Positions 30,937-40,190 of a DNA stretch of 64,000 nucleotides are shown here, one piece after another. Source of the stretch: DATFVA01 sp963743325 (GTDB lineage Bacteria > Bacteroidota > Ignavibacteria > Ignavibacteriales > Ignavibacteriaceae); assembly GCA_963743325.1 (NCBI GenBank), contig CAVUOZ010000011.1, positions 186,001 to 250,000 on the forward strand, given 5' to 3'. Under the pieces are notes generated by a model. It ran no database searches. It was given only the letters and a program-made list of their open reading frames with translations, and had not been told where the DNA came from. The first letter of the stretch is position 1; every line of letters begins with the position of its first letter. The translations under genes and the position numbers were made by a program.

Positions 30937-31077
30937 AACCGTTTTAACAGTTTTTGTTTATCCTGAGTTTTCCAGATAAAGTGAATACAGTTTTTTTATA
31001 TGAATGTTGAGACATATCCCTTTCTTTTTTTTCGATTATATGAATTAATCTCAAAAAAGTAAACCGTTGAAACGGTT
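30937..31077. mobile_element. MITE-like element, copy 2
   Basis: 141 bp with the same ends (AACCGTTTTAACAGTTTT / AAACCGTTGAAACGGTT) and about 90 percent identity to copy 1. Similarity continues a little outside the ends (GATAGGATTTTGGGTTTATA), so the pair may also result from a larger tandem duplication of about 310 bp. Confidence 0.6.
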
Positions 31078-31485
31078 GATAGGATTTTGGGTTTATATAT
31101 TATTCAATCGGATAAAACCTGCCTGTTCGTCAGGCGGGTCCAATTGAGAACCGCCGGGCAAGCAGGTTTGATTGATTACTAGGGAAACAGCAGAGGTTGA
31201 GAGGCAGATTGCTTCAGGCATACGTATTTTTATTCAGCCGGATCAATGCTTTTTAAATTTTGTGAAGAAAAACGTTAAAACAGCTTACTAAGTTGGTAAA
31301 TAATTGTTTTCTGTGATAACCTGTCACCTTGAGAATATTTTACTTGTTTTGTTTGCCTTTGTTCACTAAATTATTTTCAAAATAAGTGCGGGATTTAATA
31401 TGGGTAAACTAATTCAAAGGATTGATCGAGAATTTTCCTCAGATTTAATCTTCAGCTTTTCAAATTATAGTAACAAGGACTGAAT

Positions 31486-34020
31486 ATGAAAACAGGTTTT
31501 ACTCTTTTCACTTTTTCATTGTTATTTATATTTCATAGTGTTTCAAATTCACAGATCATACCCCCCGGTTCATCCGGAACAAGGTTAACCCAATACCGTC
31601 GCGGCATACAATTACTACAAAACTATCAATCCTATGAACAGAAATACCAGGGTAAAAACCTCAATGAAGAAAAAAGAAGATTATTTCCGCTGCAAAGTAC
31701 CGGTGTCTGGACAGAATTAAACCCCAAAGTACCAAGGGTGGATTATATAGGAATTCATTTCGTAAACAAGGATACCGGATGGGTAGTTGGTGACTTAGGA
31801 GCAATTATAAAAACAACAAATGGCGGAGAAGATTGGACAATCTCAGAAACACCTGTTAATAATCTTCTTCTTAAAGTACATTCATACAATGGCCAGCTTG
31901 TTATAGCAACAGGTTATGACGGATTGATTCTTCGCTCAAGTGATGAAGGCGAAACATTTGAACAGGTATCAAGCGGAATGACAGCGGACTTATGGGGAGT
32001 TCAGATGGTAAACGATACTCTTGGCTGGGTATGCGGATTAAACCAGACTCTCCTTAAAACCGCTGATGCCGGATTAAGCTGGCAACCTGTTAATGCAGTA
32101 TTAAATGAACATTACTGGGCTTTGGATTTTTTAGATGAACAATATGGAATGATTGCCTGCGGGGGAGGAAAAGTTTTAAAAACAACAGACGGAGGGAACT
32201 CCTGGACACAGATACAGGCAGGCGATACAGGCGACTTATTTGCAATTGATATAATAGACAGCTTGTATATGGCAGCAGCAGGCCTGAACGGGAAGAATGT
32301 CTACAGTAGTGACGGTGGGTCAAGCTGGCTGCAGAACGGCAGGCTGCAGCACGATGAGCTTAACAGCATTAAATTCATAGATGCTGATACGGGTTTTACC
32401 ATAGGAACATATGGAGGTGAAAGCTGGGGTATAAGGAAAACAACGAACAGGGGCGTAAGCTGGTTTATACCCCCTGTTCAGAATTTGAGTGAATGGGAAC
32501 TGGAATTATTACCTGGCGGAACCGGCTATTCTGCCGGAAGTAATTTATGGATAGACAAAACTACAGGAGGATATGACAACTGGGGAGGGCTATTCCTTAA
32601 TGCAGATTTTGTTGATGTTTATTTTACAGATGAACAAACCGGCTACGCAGCTGACGGAAGATATACAGGGGGACCTTTGTATAAAACTACAGACGGGGGA
32701 AATAACTGGTTTGGCCTGCCGAACTTTCCAAGGAATGTATTTACCTCAACACTAAGATGTGTAACCTTTACAGACAGTGTAACCGGATTTGCGGGAAGTG
32801 CACCCTGCAGGATAGTAAAGACTACAGATGCAGGTGATAGCTGGTATGTTGTTAACAGAACTGGGCTTACTGACACAATTGGCTTGATAAACAGAATTTT
32901 CTTTATAAACCCGGCCACAGGCTGGGCGGTGACAACAAGAGGTGGAATACTGAAGACCACAGATGAGGGCGAAAACTGGTTCGCCCAGTTGAATGCGGGA
33001 ATAAATTTTGGCTTTAGAAGTATTTATTTTATTAATCCCTTGACCGGCTGGGTGATTTCACCTGGTTTCGGGGGAGTATATAATACTATTGATGGAGGGA
33101 TCAATTGGATAAGAAGAACAGATATTCAGATTTATGATGGCAGTGATATTTATTTTATTGATTCTGTAGGATTCGCTATAAATTTCCAAGAATTGAATGA
33201 AACAACGGATTCTGGAAATAATTGGTTCACTCAATTTAGTTCACAATATGTTATGAGAAGTTTTGGTTGGTTAGCATCAAACCATGGATTTATTATTGGT
33301 GATGGAGTTTATGAAACAATTGATGGAGGAAATACCTGGAATGAACAATTGGAATTAAGAAATATTGGGTTAAGAAAACTGCACTCGCCTAAGAATAGTA
33401 TTGGATATGCGGTTGGATACATTGGTTTAGTGTACAAATATATTGACACTACTGCAGTTCCTGTTGAATTAACTTCATTTAATGCCGTGATAAACACAAA
33501 CATGGTTACATTAAAATGGACTACAGTAACTGAAACAAATAATCAAGGATTTGAAATATTAAGGTCTGATGATATACGAAACTGGAAGAAGATTGCATTT
33601 GTTGAAGGAAAAGGCACAACTACTTCATCTCAAAACTACGAATACACAGACGAAGCATCATTTTCAGATACATATTATTATCAATTGAAACAAATAGATT
33701 ATGGTGGAACTTTTAACTTTAGTACTATCATAGAAGTTAATATTGCTCATCCCTTTATTTTCAAACTATATCAAAATTATCCTAATCCCTTTAACCCTTT
33801 AACAAAAATTGATTTCGAAGTTCCTCATCAATCAAACGTGAGAATTATTATATATGATATCACTGGTAGAGAATTAGAAATATTAATAAACCAGGAATTA
33901 GATCCCGGCTTTTATACGGTATTATTTAATGCAAAAAATTATAGTTCTGGAATTTATTTCTATCGTATGACTACAGATAAAGGTTATGCGATAGTCAAAA
34001 AATTATGCGTAATTAAGTAG
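31486..34020 (+). CDS. propeller-type T9SS cargo protein (intact paralog)
   Basis: An 844-residue exported protein, paralog of the interrupted gene at 27905; the first about 230 residues and the upstream 300 bases are nearly identical, while the later blades and the sorting domain differ. Signal peptide 1-22, then Ycf48/BNR blades (WVVGDLGAIIKTTNGGEDWT, KVLKTTDGGNSWTQIQAG), linker VELTSFNAVINTNMVTLKWT, and sorting domain FKLYQNYPNPFNPLTKIDFE ... GIYFYRMTTDKG. The sharp change from near-identity to divergence suggests gene conversion of the 5' part. It is followed directly by a second cargo gene and is probably co-transcribed with it. Confidence 0.9.
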   Translation: MKTGFTLFTFSLLFIFHSVSNSQIIPPGSSGTRLTQYRRGIQLLQNYQSYEQKYQGKNLNEEKRRLFPLQSTGVWTELNPKVPRVDYIGIHFVNKDTGWVVGDLGAIIKTTNGGEDWTISETPVNNLLLKVHSYNGQLVIATGYDGLILRSSDEGETFEQVSSGMTADLWGVQMVNDTLGWVCGLNQTLLKTADAGLSWQPVNAVLNEHYWALDFLDEQYGMIACGGGKVLKTTDGGNSWTQIQAGDTGDLFAIDIIDSLYMAAAGLNGKNVYSSDGGSSWLQNGRLQHDELNSIKFIDADTGFTIGTYGGESWGIRKTTNRGVSWFIPPVQNLSEWELELLPGGTGYSAGSNLWIDKTTGGYDNWGGLFLNADFVDVYFTDEQTGYAADGRYTGGPLYKTTDGGNNWFGLPNFPRNVFTSTLRCVTFTDSVTGFAGSAPCRIVKTTDAGDSWYVVNRTGLTDTIGLINRIFFINPATGWAVTTRGGILKTTDEGENWFAQLNAGINFGFRSIYFINPLTGWVISPGFGGVYNTIDGGINWIRRTDIQIYDGSDIYFIDSVGFAINFQELNETTDSGNNWFTQFSSQYVMRSFGWLASNHGFIIGDGVYETIDGGNTWNEQLELRNIGLRKLHSPKNSIGYAVGYIGLVYKYIDTTAVPVELTSFNAVINTNMVTLKWTTVTETNNQGFEILRSDDIRNWKKIAFVEGKGTTTSSQNYEYTDEASFSDTYYYQLKQIDYGGTFNFSTIIEVNIAHPFIFKLYQNYPNPFNPLTKIDFEVPHQSNVRIIIYDITGRELEILINQELDPGFYTVLFNAKNYSSGIYFYRMTTDKGYAIVKKLCVIK

Positions 34021-34028
34021 GAGGAAGC

Positions 34029-37000
34029 TTGAAAAATGTTTTACTTTTTATTTTCTTTTTACCGAATCTCTGTTTTAATGCAGCAGATGCTCAAACCAAT
34101 GCAGGCGTTCCGGATCCAAGTACAGTGCTCGTAGTTTATAATACAAATTCTGATACTTCCATTATGATAAAAAACTATTATATCCAAGCTCAAAACATTC
34201 CAGCTATTAATGTTGTTCCCGGGTTACAACTCCCTCGCAGAGAAATAAGCGTGGGTGACTGGTCGGATCCTCACGTGGTTAAGCTTGGTTATAATGATGA
34301 GTATATTCAGGATTCCACGTGGGCTGTTTGGGATTCAACTCATTGCGTCGACACAGCAAAATTCCACGCCTGGCAATACTTTCTGGAGGAAGTTGCAAAT
34401 CCTATCCGTTTACATCTCCAACAAAACAATTTAACCTCAACCATCAGATATATAGTTATGTGCCGGGGCGTACCATATAAAATACAGGCAGCAGGAGACT
34501 GGAGTGTACCGGGCAACATTAGCTTAGACGGCCTTCTATGTATGCTTAATACAGAAAATTATAATGATTTTATCGAAGCAATATTTAATGATTATACTAC
34601 ACAATGCTATGCAAACTGCGATCCAAATGCTCCTGATTGTCCTTCGGTTCCGATAATTGTAAATCATTATTTTGATAAAGACCCTGCCTTTGAGATGAAC
34701 GCAAGATTCCTGCCGGATTTTTATACCGGAAGCTGGGAAGGATATAATTATAAATTATCTTACCTGGTCAGCAGGCTTGACGGACTGAACTATGTAATAA
34801 TAAAGGATATTATTGATAAATCTGTTAATGCTGATAAAACCGGAGAGAAAATCTGGATAATTGACGGCGGGGGACCGGGCAGTAGTGATATGTCCCAGGC
34901 ATTTTATAGATTAAACACTTTAGGATTCTCCTCTGCATATAATAGTGATATAAATAACTGGATTACTACTTCTCAGGATAGTGTAATCGGTTATACTTCT
35001 GCAGGCGTGCATCAAGGGATGCCACCAAGTTATATACAAGAAACATTGGTCTTTAATTATGCTAATGGGGCAGTATTCAACACTTATGAATCCTATAATG
35101 GATACAGCATCGGTACATTAAGACCACAGGGACAAGGATTAATGACAGAATTTCTTTTAATGGGTGGTACCGGAGGCGCTGGACATTCTTGGGAACCCTG
35201 GACGGAAGGTATAATTTCGGATTATGTGTATTTCCCTTACTATGCAGTCGGTTATAATCAGATAGATGCTGCCTGGCAGGGGATGCCGTATTTAGCGTGG
35301 AGAAACGTCGTGGTGGGAGATCCATTAACAAGAATATATGATTGCGATAATACAGTTATTTCAAGCGACACAACCATTGGCTCGGGAAATTATGATTGCG
35401 GTGTAATTGTACCGCAAAACATTACTTTAACAGTAGGCTCTGGTTCCGTTTTAAATTTCAGACGCAACGCCTCATTAAAGATATATGGAAGACTTGAACT
35501 TGAAAATAATGTCATATTGAATTTTAATGGTTATTCCAAGCTGTATATATATGGTACCACGACCCTAATTATGAGTGATAATTTAGTCTTTAATGACGAA
35601 TCTAAACTTATATTAAATGGACAATTAATTATTGACGGGTCTGACGGACTGGAGTTAAACAACAATTCTTCCATAGATGTATCCGGAAGGTTATTTTTAT
35701 CCGCAGGAAGCATAATTAATTTTAATGACGAAAGTTTCATCCAAATCTCCGGAAGTATGATAACTCAGGGAACGGAATCTGACAATGTTGAACTAAATTT
35801 TGAATCTTTACAGAAGGAAATTGAATTCAGTAACGGAGATTCGCTTATTGTGGATTATACTGTTGTAAATAATGGTGGATTGGCTGTCCATCATACTTCT
35901 TCTGAGAATGAATTACAAGCATTAAAAGTCACTAATTCGGTCTTCAATAATCCTTACCGGGGATTATCCATTTATTTAAATGGTAATACTCCATTATCAA
36001 TCCCGGAGATTTCAGATTGTAATATAAATTTTGTTGGCCCTATTAATTATCAGCCAATTGCAATTGATCTTCAGCAGATTCCAGAGATAATACTTAATGC
36101 TAATGCAATTTCCTTTTCTTCGGTCCCTAGTATCGGTGGAATTTACTTGTTCAACAATGGGCAGGTAAATATTTCCGGATGCACTATTAGCAGAAGCAGT
36201 TCTGGAATAAATTCAAAAATCAGGTCAGATCAGGAATTGCCACCCATTGAGTCCCTTGAAAGTGAAATTCTAATATCAGAATGCAATATTGATCACTGCA
36301 GTACAGGGATAATAATAGATAATCAGGACGCTCCGTATTCATCTGTACAGATATTAAATAATAATATTGAAAATTGTTTAGTGGCGATCGGTATTAATCA
36401 ATTTAATGACTTTTCACCGGTCATTTCAGATAACATAATCACTGATTTTACCGCTTATGGGATAAGTCTTACCAACGGAAGTTCAATCACTGTGCAGAAC
36501 GATTCAATAGTCACAACTATTTCAAGCATTGTAAATCCGATAGGTATTTATCTAAGCCAGGTAACTAACCCGTATCTTCTTGAAAATTACATATCAACAA
36601 ATTTGTCAAATCCCGGTTCGGGTATAGTATCTGTTTCAAGCAGCGGAAATTACAGGCTGAATGAAATAAGCGGTTTTTATAATGGTATCGATCTGGGTAA
36701 TTCTTCTTCACCAAACGTTTCACAGAATGAAATCCACAATAATAAAAATTATGGTATATATATAAGTACAGGTTCAAACCCAAAATTGAATAAAGCGGTT
36801 TCTGGAGGTCTTATATATCCAATATCGGGTTACAACAGTATCTATGAAAACGGTGCAGCGGGAGAATTGATTGATGATCCGGAAATTTATATTAATACAG
36901 CTAATATACAATTATCAAAAGGGTGTAATACCATTGCCGATGACCGGTATAGTCCTCCGCCATACGATCATAAAATACTAATAGACGGTACCCACGTTCA

Positions 37001-38015
37001 AAGCAGTATTTTAGCAGACAGCAATTATTGGGGAAATCACCCTGTATATGGCCATAACCCTTCTCAAAGGTTCGGCAGCGGGGTTTCTATCAGATATATT
37101 CCTTATGATACTGTTCCCTGCACATACAGTCCGGGGAACTCTGCTATGCTTCTGCTGAAAACAACAACCGGAACTACAGCAGACACCCTTTATGCTGACG
37201 GCACCCTAATTGGGCAGTTATCACAAATCGAGAGTGCATATTCCGATGCAAATTACAATTTCTACTCTGGTGATTTCAATTCTGCAGAGGCAATTTATAA
37301 ACAGATAATCGCAGGGTCAGAAGATAGTACTTACAGCCTGGAAGCTTATTCTAAACTATACCTTATCAAAAAGTACCAGAATGCAAATGCCCAGGGTTAT
37401 GAAAACCTAAAGGAATATTATTCGGGAAAATTGTCCGCAGTTGCCGATTCCGCTATATTACTTGCTCTGACTAATTTAATCGATATGTGCAGTGTCTCAA
37501 AGGAGGAATATGAACAGGCGATTGATAATTTTGATCAGGCTGTGATAAACAATCAGGGGACAGACATCGCACTTTATAATCAGATCAACGCTCTTACAAC
37601 AGCTTTAATGGTGGATACAACAAACGGGTTGGGTAAACCGGGTTTAATAAAATACAAGAGTCAAAATATTTCCCAGTATCTGGATAATGTTAACCAGCTA
37701 TTAAAAAACAGAGGTAAAAATATTGATAATAATCGGGACAACATTGCTCCCGATGAATTTATTCTTTACCAGAGTTATCCCAATCCTTTCAACCCGGTAA
37801 CAACGATAAAATACGCAGTACCGGAGGTTGTGAACGTAGAACTAAAAGTATTTAATATACTTGGACAGGAAGTTAAAACCCTGGTCAATGAGACAAGGAA
37901 TCCCGGGTATTATGAGGTGCAGTTTATTGCAAATAATTTCGCCAGCGGCGTATACTTCTACAGGCTGAAAGCCGGAGAATATATCAAAACTGGCAAGATG
38001 TTATTACTCAAATGA
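34029..38015 (+). CDS. TIGR03790-like protein with parallel beta-helix and T9SS sorting domain
   Basis: A 1328-residue exported protein with a TTG start at 34029, chosen because AGGAGG sits just upstream and the signal peptide (KNVLLFIFFLPNLCFNAADA) begins there; the nearby ATG is out of frame. Residues about 22-440 match the TIGR03790 family (VPDPSTVLVVYNTNSDTS, TIRYIVMCRGVPYKI, GGTGGAGHSWEPW), of unknown activity. About 450-1010 are beta-helix repeats (INFNDESFIQISGS, NNIENCLVAIGINQF). About 1060-1240 is helical, TPR-like. The end is a sorting domain (FILYQSYPNPFNPVTTIKYA ... GVYFYRLKAGEY ... LLLK). It starts 8 bases after the upstream cargo gene, so the two form an operon. Confidence 0.88.
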   Translation: MKNVLLFIFFLPNLCFNAADAQTNAGVPDPSTVLVVYNTNSDTSIMIKNYYIQAQNIPAINVVPGLQLPRREISVGDWSDPHVVKLGYNDEYIQDSTWAVWDSTHCVDTAKFHAWQYFLEEVANPIRLHLQQNNLTSTIRYIVMCRGVPYKIQAAGDWSVPGNISLDGLLCMLNTENYNDFIEAIFNDYTTQCYANCDPNAPDCPSVPIIVNHYFDKDPAFEMNARFLPDFYTGSWEGYNYKLSYLVSRLDGLNYVIIKDIIDKSVNADKTGEKIWIIDGGGPGSSDMSQAFYRLNTLGFSSAYNSDINNWITTSQDSVIGYTSAGVHQGMPPSYIQETLVFNYANGAVFNTYESYNGYSIGTLRPQGQGLMTEFLLMGGTGGAGHSWEPWTEGIISDYVYFPYYAVGYNQIDAAWQGMPYLAWRNVVVGDPLTRIYDCDNTVISSDTTIGSGNYDCGVIVPQNITLTVGSGSVLNFRRNASLKIYGRLELENNVILNFNGYSKLYIYGTTTLIMSDNLVFNDESKLILNGQLIIDGSDGLELNNNSSIDVSGRLFLSAGSIINFNDESFIQISGSMITQGTESDNVELNFESLQKEIEFSNGDSLIVDYTVVNNGGLAVHHTSSENELQALKVTNSVFNNPYRGLSIYLNGNTPLSIPEISDCNINFVGPINYQPIAIDLQQIPEIILNANAISFSSVPSIGGIYLFNNGQVNISGCTISRSSSGINSKIRSDQELPPIESLESEILISECNIDHCSTGIIIDNQDAPYSSVQILNNNIENCLVAIGINQFNDFSPVISDNIITDFTAYGISLTNGSSITVQNDSIVTTISSIVNPIGIYLSQVTNPYLLENYISTNLSNPGSGIVSVSSSGNYRLNEISGFYNGIDLGNSSSPNVSQNEIHNNKNYGIYISTGSNPKLNKAVSGGLIYPISGYNSIYENGAAGELIDDPEIYINTANIQLSKGCNTIADDRYSPPPYDHKILIDGTHVQSSILADSNYWGNHPVYGHNPSQRFGSGVSIRYIPYDTVPCTYSPGNSAMLLLKTTTGTTADTLYADGTLIGQLSQIESAYSDANYNFYSGDFNSAEAIYKQIIAGSEDSTYSLEAYSKLYLIKKYQNANAQGYENLKEYYSGKLSAVADSAILLALTNLIDMCSVSKEEYEQAIDNFDQAVINNQGTDIALYNQINALTTALMVDTTNGLGKPGLIKYKSQNISQYLDNVNQLLKNRGKNIDNNRDNIAPDEFILYQSYPNPFNPVTTIKYAVPEVVNVELKVFNILGQEVKTLVNETRNPGYYEVQFIANNFASGVYFYRLKAGEYIKTGKMLLLK

Positions 38016-38043
38016 AAAAAGGGGGCTCCGGCTCCCTATTTTT

Positions 38044-38125
38044 CGAGCTACTATCTCGATTGGCTCCGCGAGCATCCGTCAGCTGACGGACGTTAGCTAG
38101 CGGATCGAACCTGCAACCGCTTTCT
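38044..38125 (-). other. tRNA-3'-like relic with a perfect 16-bp palindrome
   Basis: On the minus strand: GCGGTTGCAGGTTCGATCC, then TCCGTCAGCTGACGGA (perfect palindrome, 38075-38090), then TGCTCGCGGAGCCAATCGAG. The outer parts match the T-arm and acceptor end of the tRNA-Asn gene at 42343; the palindrome is inserted between them. It lies directly downstream of the GIY-YIG pseudogene at 38168-38367. Confidence 0.6.
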
Positions 38126-38167
38126 CCTTTACTAAATTCCATTTGAATTCCCTTCCCTTTTGAGATT

Positions 38168-38367
38168 TTAGCTGTTTCTCTCGACTAATGCCTTATGTCT
38201 TGTTTCAAATAGCTCTGTATATATTGCTTCCCAAGGTTTAAATTTCTTTGTGTACCCTGAGAGAAAACCCCCTTATTATGTTCATACATCCTTCGTTGCA
38301 GATCTTCTGTATGACCAATATGGATTTTATTGTATTTTTTTGAATATAGTAGGTATGTGAAAAACAA
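38168..38367 (-). pseudogene. GIY-YIG nuclease, frameshifted
   Basis: From a TTG at 38367: FFTYLLYSKKYNKIHIGHTE, DLQRRMYEHNKG, then a one-base loss in a G5 run near 38270, after which the other frame gives FLSGYTKKFKPWEAIYTELF and ETRHKALVERNS, stop at 38168. It is the same single-domain GIY-YIG family as at 26886 (the two are closest relatives) and as the intact genes at 41657 and 42026. Downstream lies a tRNA-derived relic. Upstream (GGAGACACATTTAGGGGACA) resembles the acceptor-end flank found upstream of the 26886 copy. Confidence 0.75.
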
Positions 38368-38549
38368 GTATGTCCCCTAAATGTGTCTCCATCGGTTCGA
38401 TTGCGTAAATGGAGGTTGTGTATTTATAGTAATGATGGGGTCGAACCAAGAAAAAAATATCAAGATTAAGTAGAAAGTGATGTAGCCCACAGAAAAATGC
38501 GGTACAGGTATTATTTTTCTATAGTTTTTTTCCAGAAAGGAGGAAAAAG

Positions 38550-38708
38550 ATGGAAAAGTATCTAAATAATGTAGATCATCTGGATGCAAGGTACATTTTA
38601 GACTATGACGTACTAAAGGAAATAAATAAAAAAAAGCTTGAAGAAGAAAAAAGGGAGAAAAAACTTCGAAGGGTCTTCAATGATCTAAAGAAGAAAAATG
38701 TAGCATAA
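38550..38708 (+). CDS. 52-residue charged small protein
   Basis: ATG 38550 preceded by a strong ribosome site (AAAGGAGG, spacing 6). The product begins MEKYLNNVDHLDARYILDYD and continues with a Lys/Glu-rich predicted helix (EINKKKLEEEKREKKLRRVF), ending KKKNVA. No known family. The good ribosome site and amphipathic helix argue for a real small protein, perhaps nucleic-acid-binding or the antitoxin-sized partner of a lost gene; neither can be shown. Confidence 0.45.
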   Translation: MEKYLNNVDHLDARYILDYDVLKEINKKKLEEEKREKKLRRVFNDLKKKNVA

Positions 38709-39058
38709 AATACTACCATAGGACTTGTAAACACATATCTATTTAGTTCCAGACGAATTTCTTACCAAAATATTAAACTCAACAAATTTTATGGTGCAGA
38801 TCTGTTTATAAATATGATTCAACATCTCATTCCCGAATTCGACTTTAATTATTTTCAAATTTAGGTCAATCGACTCTATAAATTTATAAATTTCTGCCAT
38901 ATTGGGCTGCGTCCTTATAATAATTCAACTTGAGGAAATGGGGGTGGGTCCTTTTATCAGATTTATTGTATAGGCTTAGTTACCCATAGACCTTTTGACT
39001 GAGGTTTTACTGAATTAAGGAAATTAATTTCCTGACTTTTATTTTCAAGCAATAAAAA
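38709..39058. other. spacer with a decayed plus-strand frame
   Basis: A frame without start reads NIKLNKFYGADLFINMIQHL and PEFDFNYFQI, a stop, then VNRLYKFINFCHIGLR. It looks like the remnant of an eroded gene of unknown family. Nothing else is recognisable. Confidence 0.3.
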
Positions 39059-39084
39059 ACCCGGCAACAAAGTTGTCACCGGGT
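39059..39084 (-). terminator. rho-independent terminator
   Basis: On the minus strand ACCCGG...CAAC...GTTG...CCGGGT forms a stem with a 3-base bulge and is followed by TTTTTTATT. It lies 86 bases after the stop of the small gene at 39170. Confidence 0.75.
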
Positions 39085-39169
39085 CACCAGTATTTGCCTG
39101 AAAATATCACTAACAAAAATTTACACCGTAAAAGAAAAATCCGGAAAATAGATTCAAATATTTAAGTGT

Positions 39170-39361
39170 TCAGATATTAAATCTCTCCCTCCCTTTTAAT
39201 AATCTATTTTGGACTTTCTCTTTAGTCAATCCTTTAATCGGGAGATAGTAGGTAGAACCTGTTTGCGGATCCGTTGCAAGTGCAAATTTATCCTTCCCAT
39301 TAACTTTTTGTATCCCGTCAAACTTAGCCCCGCCTCTTTCAATAGTAGATGGTCTAAACAT
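39170..39361 (-). CDS. small hypothetical protein
   Basis: A 63-residue protein starting at ATG 39361 (MFRPSTIERGGAKFDGIQKV), since GGAAAGG has correct spacing to it; an ATG three codons earlier overlaps the ribosome site. The sequence continues NGKDKFALATDPQTGSTYYL and ends KGRERFNI. It is basic, has no membrane segment and no family I recognise. It has its own terminator downstream. Upstream lies about 280 bases of AT-rich DNA before the cassette-like region. Confidence 0.55.
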   Translation of the reverse strand: MFRPSTIERGGAKFDGIQKVNGKDKFALATDPQTGSTYYLPIKGLTKEKVQNRLLKGRERFNI

Positions 39362-39582
39362 AATAAGCATCCTTTCCGTCTAATTTTCCAGCCAAATCTG
39401 GAGGCGTAGATGTATCAATACTTGCTGAATATCAAATTTTCTTAATTGAAAAGCAATAGTTAGGTTAATTATTCTTTTAGATGTGATTACTAATACATCA
39501 AGAAATTACTTGAACGGGGAAGTATTAACCTTAAATTATCATTTAAAATCATTAAGTTTATTTTTTTATTCGGCAGTCTTGT

Positions 39583-39616
39583 TCTGGGCAGCGGGTTAAG
39601 CGCAACGTCGTTAGGT
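39583..39616 (+). other. integron attC-like 3' half-site
   Basis: GGGCAGCGGGTTAAGCGCAA followed by CGTCGTTAGGT. GTTAGGT fits the attC R' core GTTRRRY, and GGGTTAA...CAACG resembles the L' arm of many attC sites. The same block (TCGGC...TTGTT.TGGGC.GCGGGTTAA) recurs at 40329-40374. No clear R'' partner is visible upstream. Confidence 0.45.
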
Positions 39617-39640
39617 AGCAAACAAAAAAGGAGAATTATA

Positions 39641-40090
39641 ATGAAAACATTATCAGTAATTCTGCTCCTTCAAACATTTTTATTTTTGGGTTGCAATAAT
39701 AATCCCCCAGAATCAATAGTCAAGGAGGTCATCAGGAAACTGGATAACGAACGCATTCAAGCACAGATTCATGCTGATGCGACGGCCCTTGATCGCATCT
39801 ACGCTGATGATTTCATAGGCGTAGGGCCAAGTGGCACAGTGAGAACCAAGCCGCAGGTGATTTTAGATTTCACGTCAGGTGATTTGAAATTTCAATCTAT
39901 CACTACCGATGAAGTTCAAGTGCGCGTCTATGGAAACACGGCTGTGGAGACTGGCCTCTCAATAATGAATGGGCAAGACAAGGGCCAAACTGTCCCCCAC
40001 GACACTCGCTTTACCAGGGTGTGGGTAAAGCAGCAAGGGCGCTGGCGGTTAGTTGCCAACCATTACTCGTCCCGGACTACGCGCCAATAA
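39641..40090 (+). CDS. SnoaL/DUF4440-like lipoprotein, cassette-type gene
   Basis: A 149-residue protein: lipoprotein signal peptide (VILLLQTFLFLGC, lipobox Cys18), then an NTF2-like fold of the DUF4440/SnoaL type (ATALDRIYADDFIGVGPSGT, VRTKPQVILDF, VRVYGNTAVETGLSIMNG, FTRVWVKQQGRWRLVANHYS). Such domains serve as small-molecule enzymes or binding modules. Ribosome site AAAGGAG precedes ATG 39641. Base composition is visibly more GC-rich than the neighbours (for example around 39780-39860), and attC-like sites lie on both sides, so it is probably a captured integron cassette. Confidence 0.8.
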   Translation: MKTLSVILLLQTFLFLGCNNNPPESIVKEVIRKLDNERIQAQIHADATALDRIYADDFIGVGPSGTVRTKPQVILDFTSGDLKFQSITTDEVQVRVYGNTAVETGLSIMNGQDKGQTVPHDTRFTRVWVKQQGRWRLVANHYSSRTTRQ

Positions 40091-40105
40091 GCAGTCATAC
40101 CAAAT

Positions 40106-40175
40106 GCCTAACCAATCGCTGGAGCCAACCGCTCCGCCTGAGGCGGAAAGGTTATTTTACTTCAGCGATTTTTGG
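40106..40175 (+). other. integron attC-like palindromic site
   Basis: Begins GCCTAAC, fitting the R'' core RYYYAAC, 16 bases after the stop of the preceding gene. It continues as an imperfect palindrome: AATCGCTG ... AACC, CCGCC-TGA-GGCGG, GGTT ... CAGCGATT. This has the R''-L''-loop-L' order of attC. The expected R' (GTTRRRY) is degenerate (ATTTTTGG), so the site may be inactive. Confidence 0.5.
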
Positions 40176-40190
40176 ATTTTTGAGATTGAA

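Larger units (their letters stand above)
30434..31485. repeat. repeat-rich spacer between the tandem cargo genes
   Basis: About 1 kb without an intact gene. At 30455-30523 a frame reads LYFYRIKAGEFINTGK, a relic of a T9SS sorting-domain tail. Two MITE-like elements occupy 30626-30768 and 30937-31077. Hairpin-forming stretches flank them: TCCACAGGA...TCCTGTGGA near 30550 and CTACGGGA...TCCCGTAG near 30875. From 31186 the sequence repeats 27598-27904. Short palindromes of the CCTGCCTG...CAGGCAGG type occur near 30563 and 31104. Confidence 0.75.

Noticed and set aside
30550..31140. CRISPR array from the repeated motifs
   Set aside because: The repeats are two long MITE-like copies with related, not unique, spacers and no cas genes.
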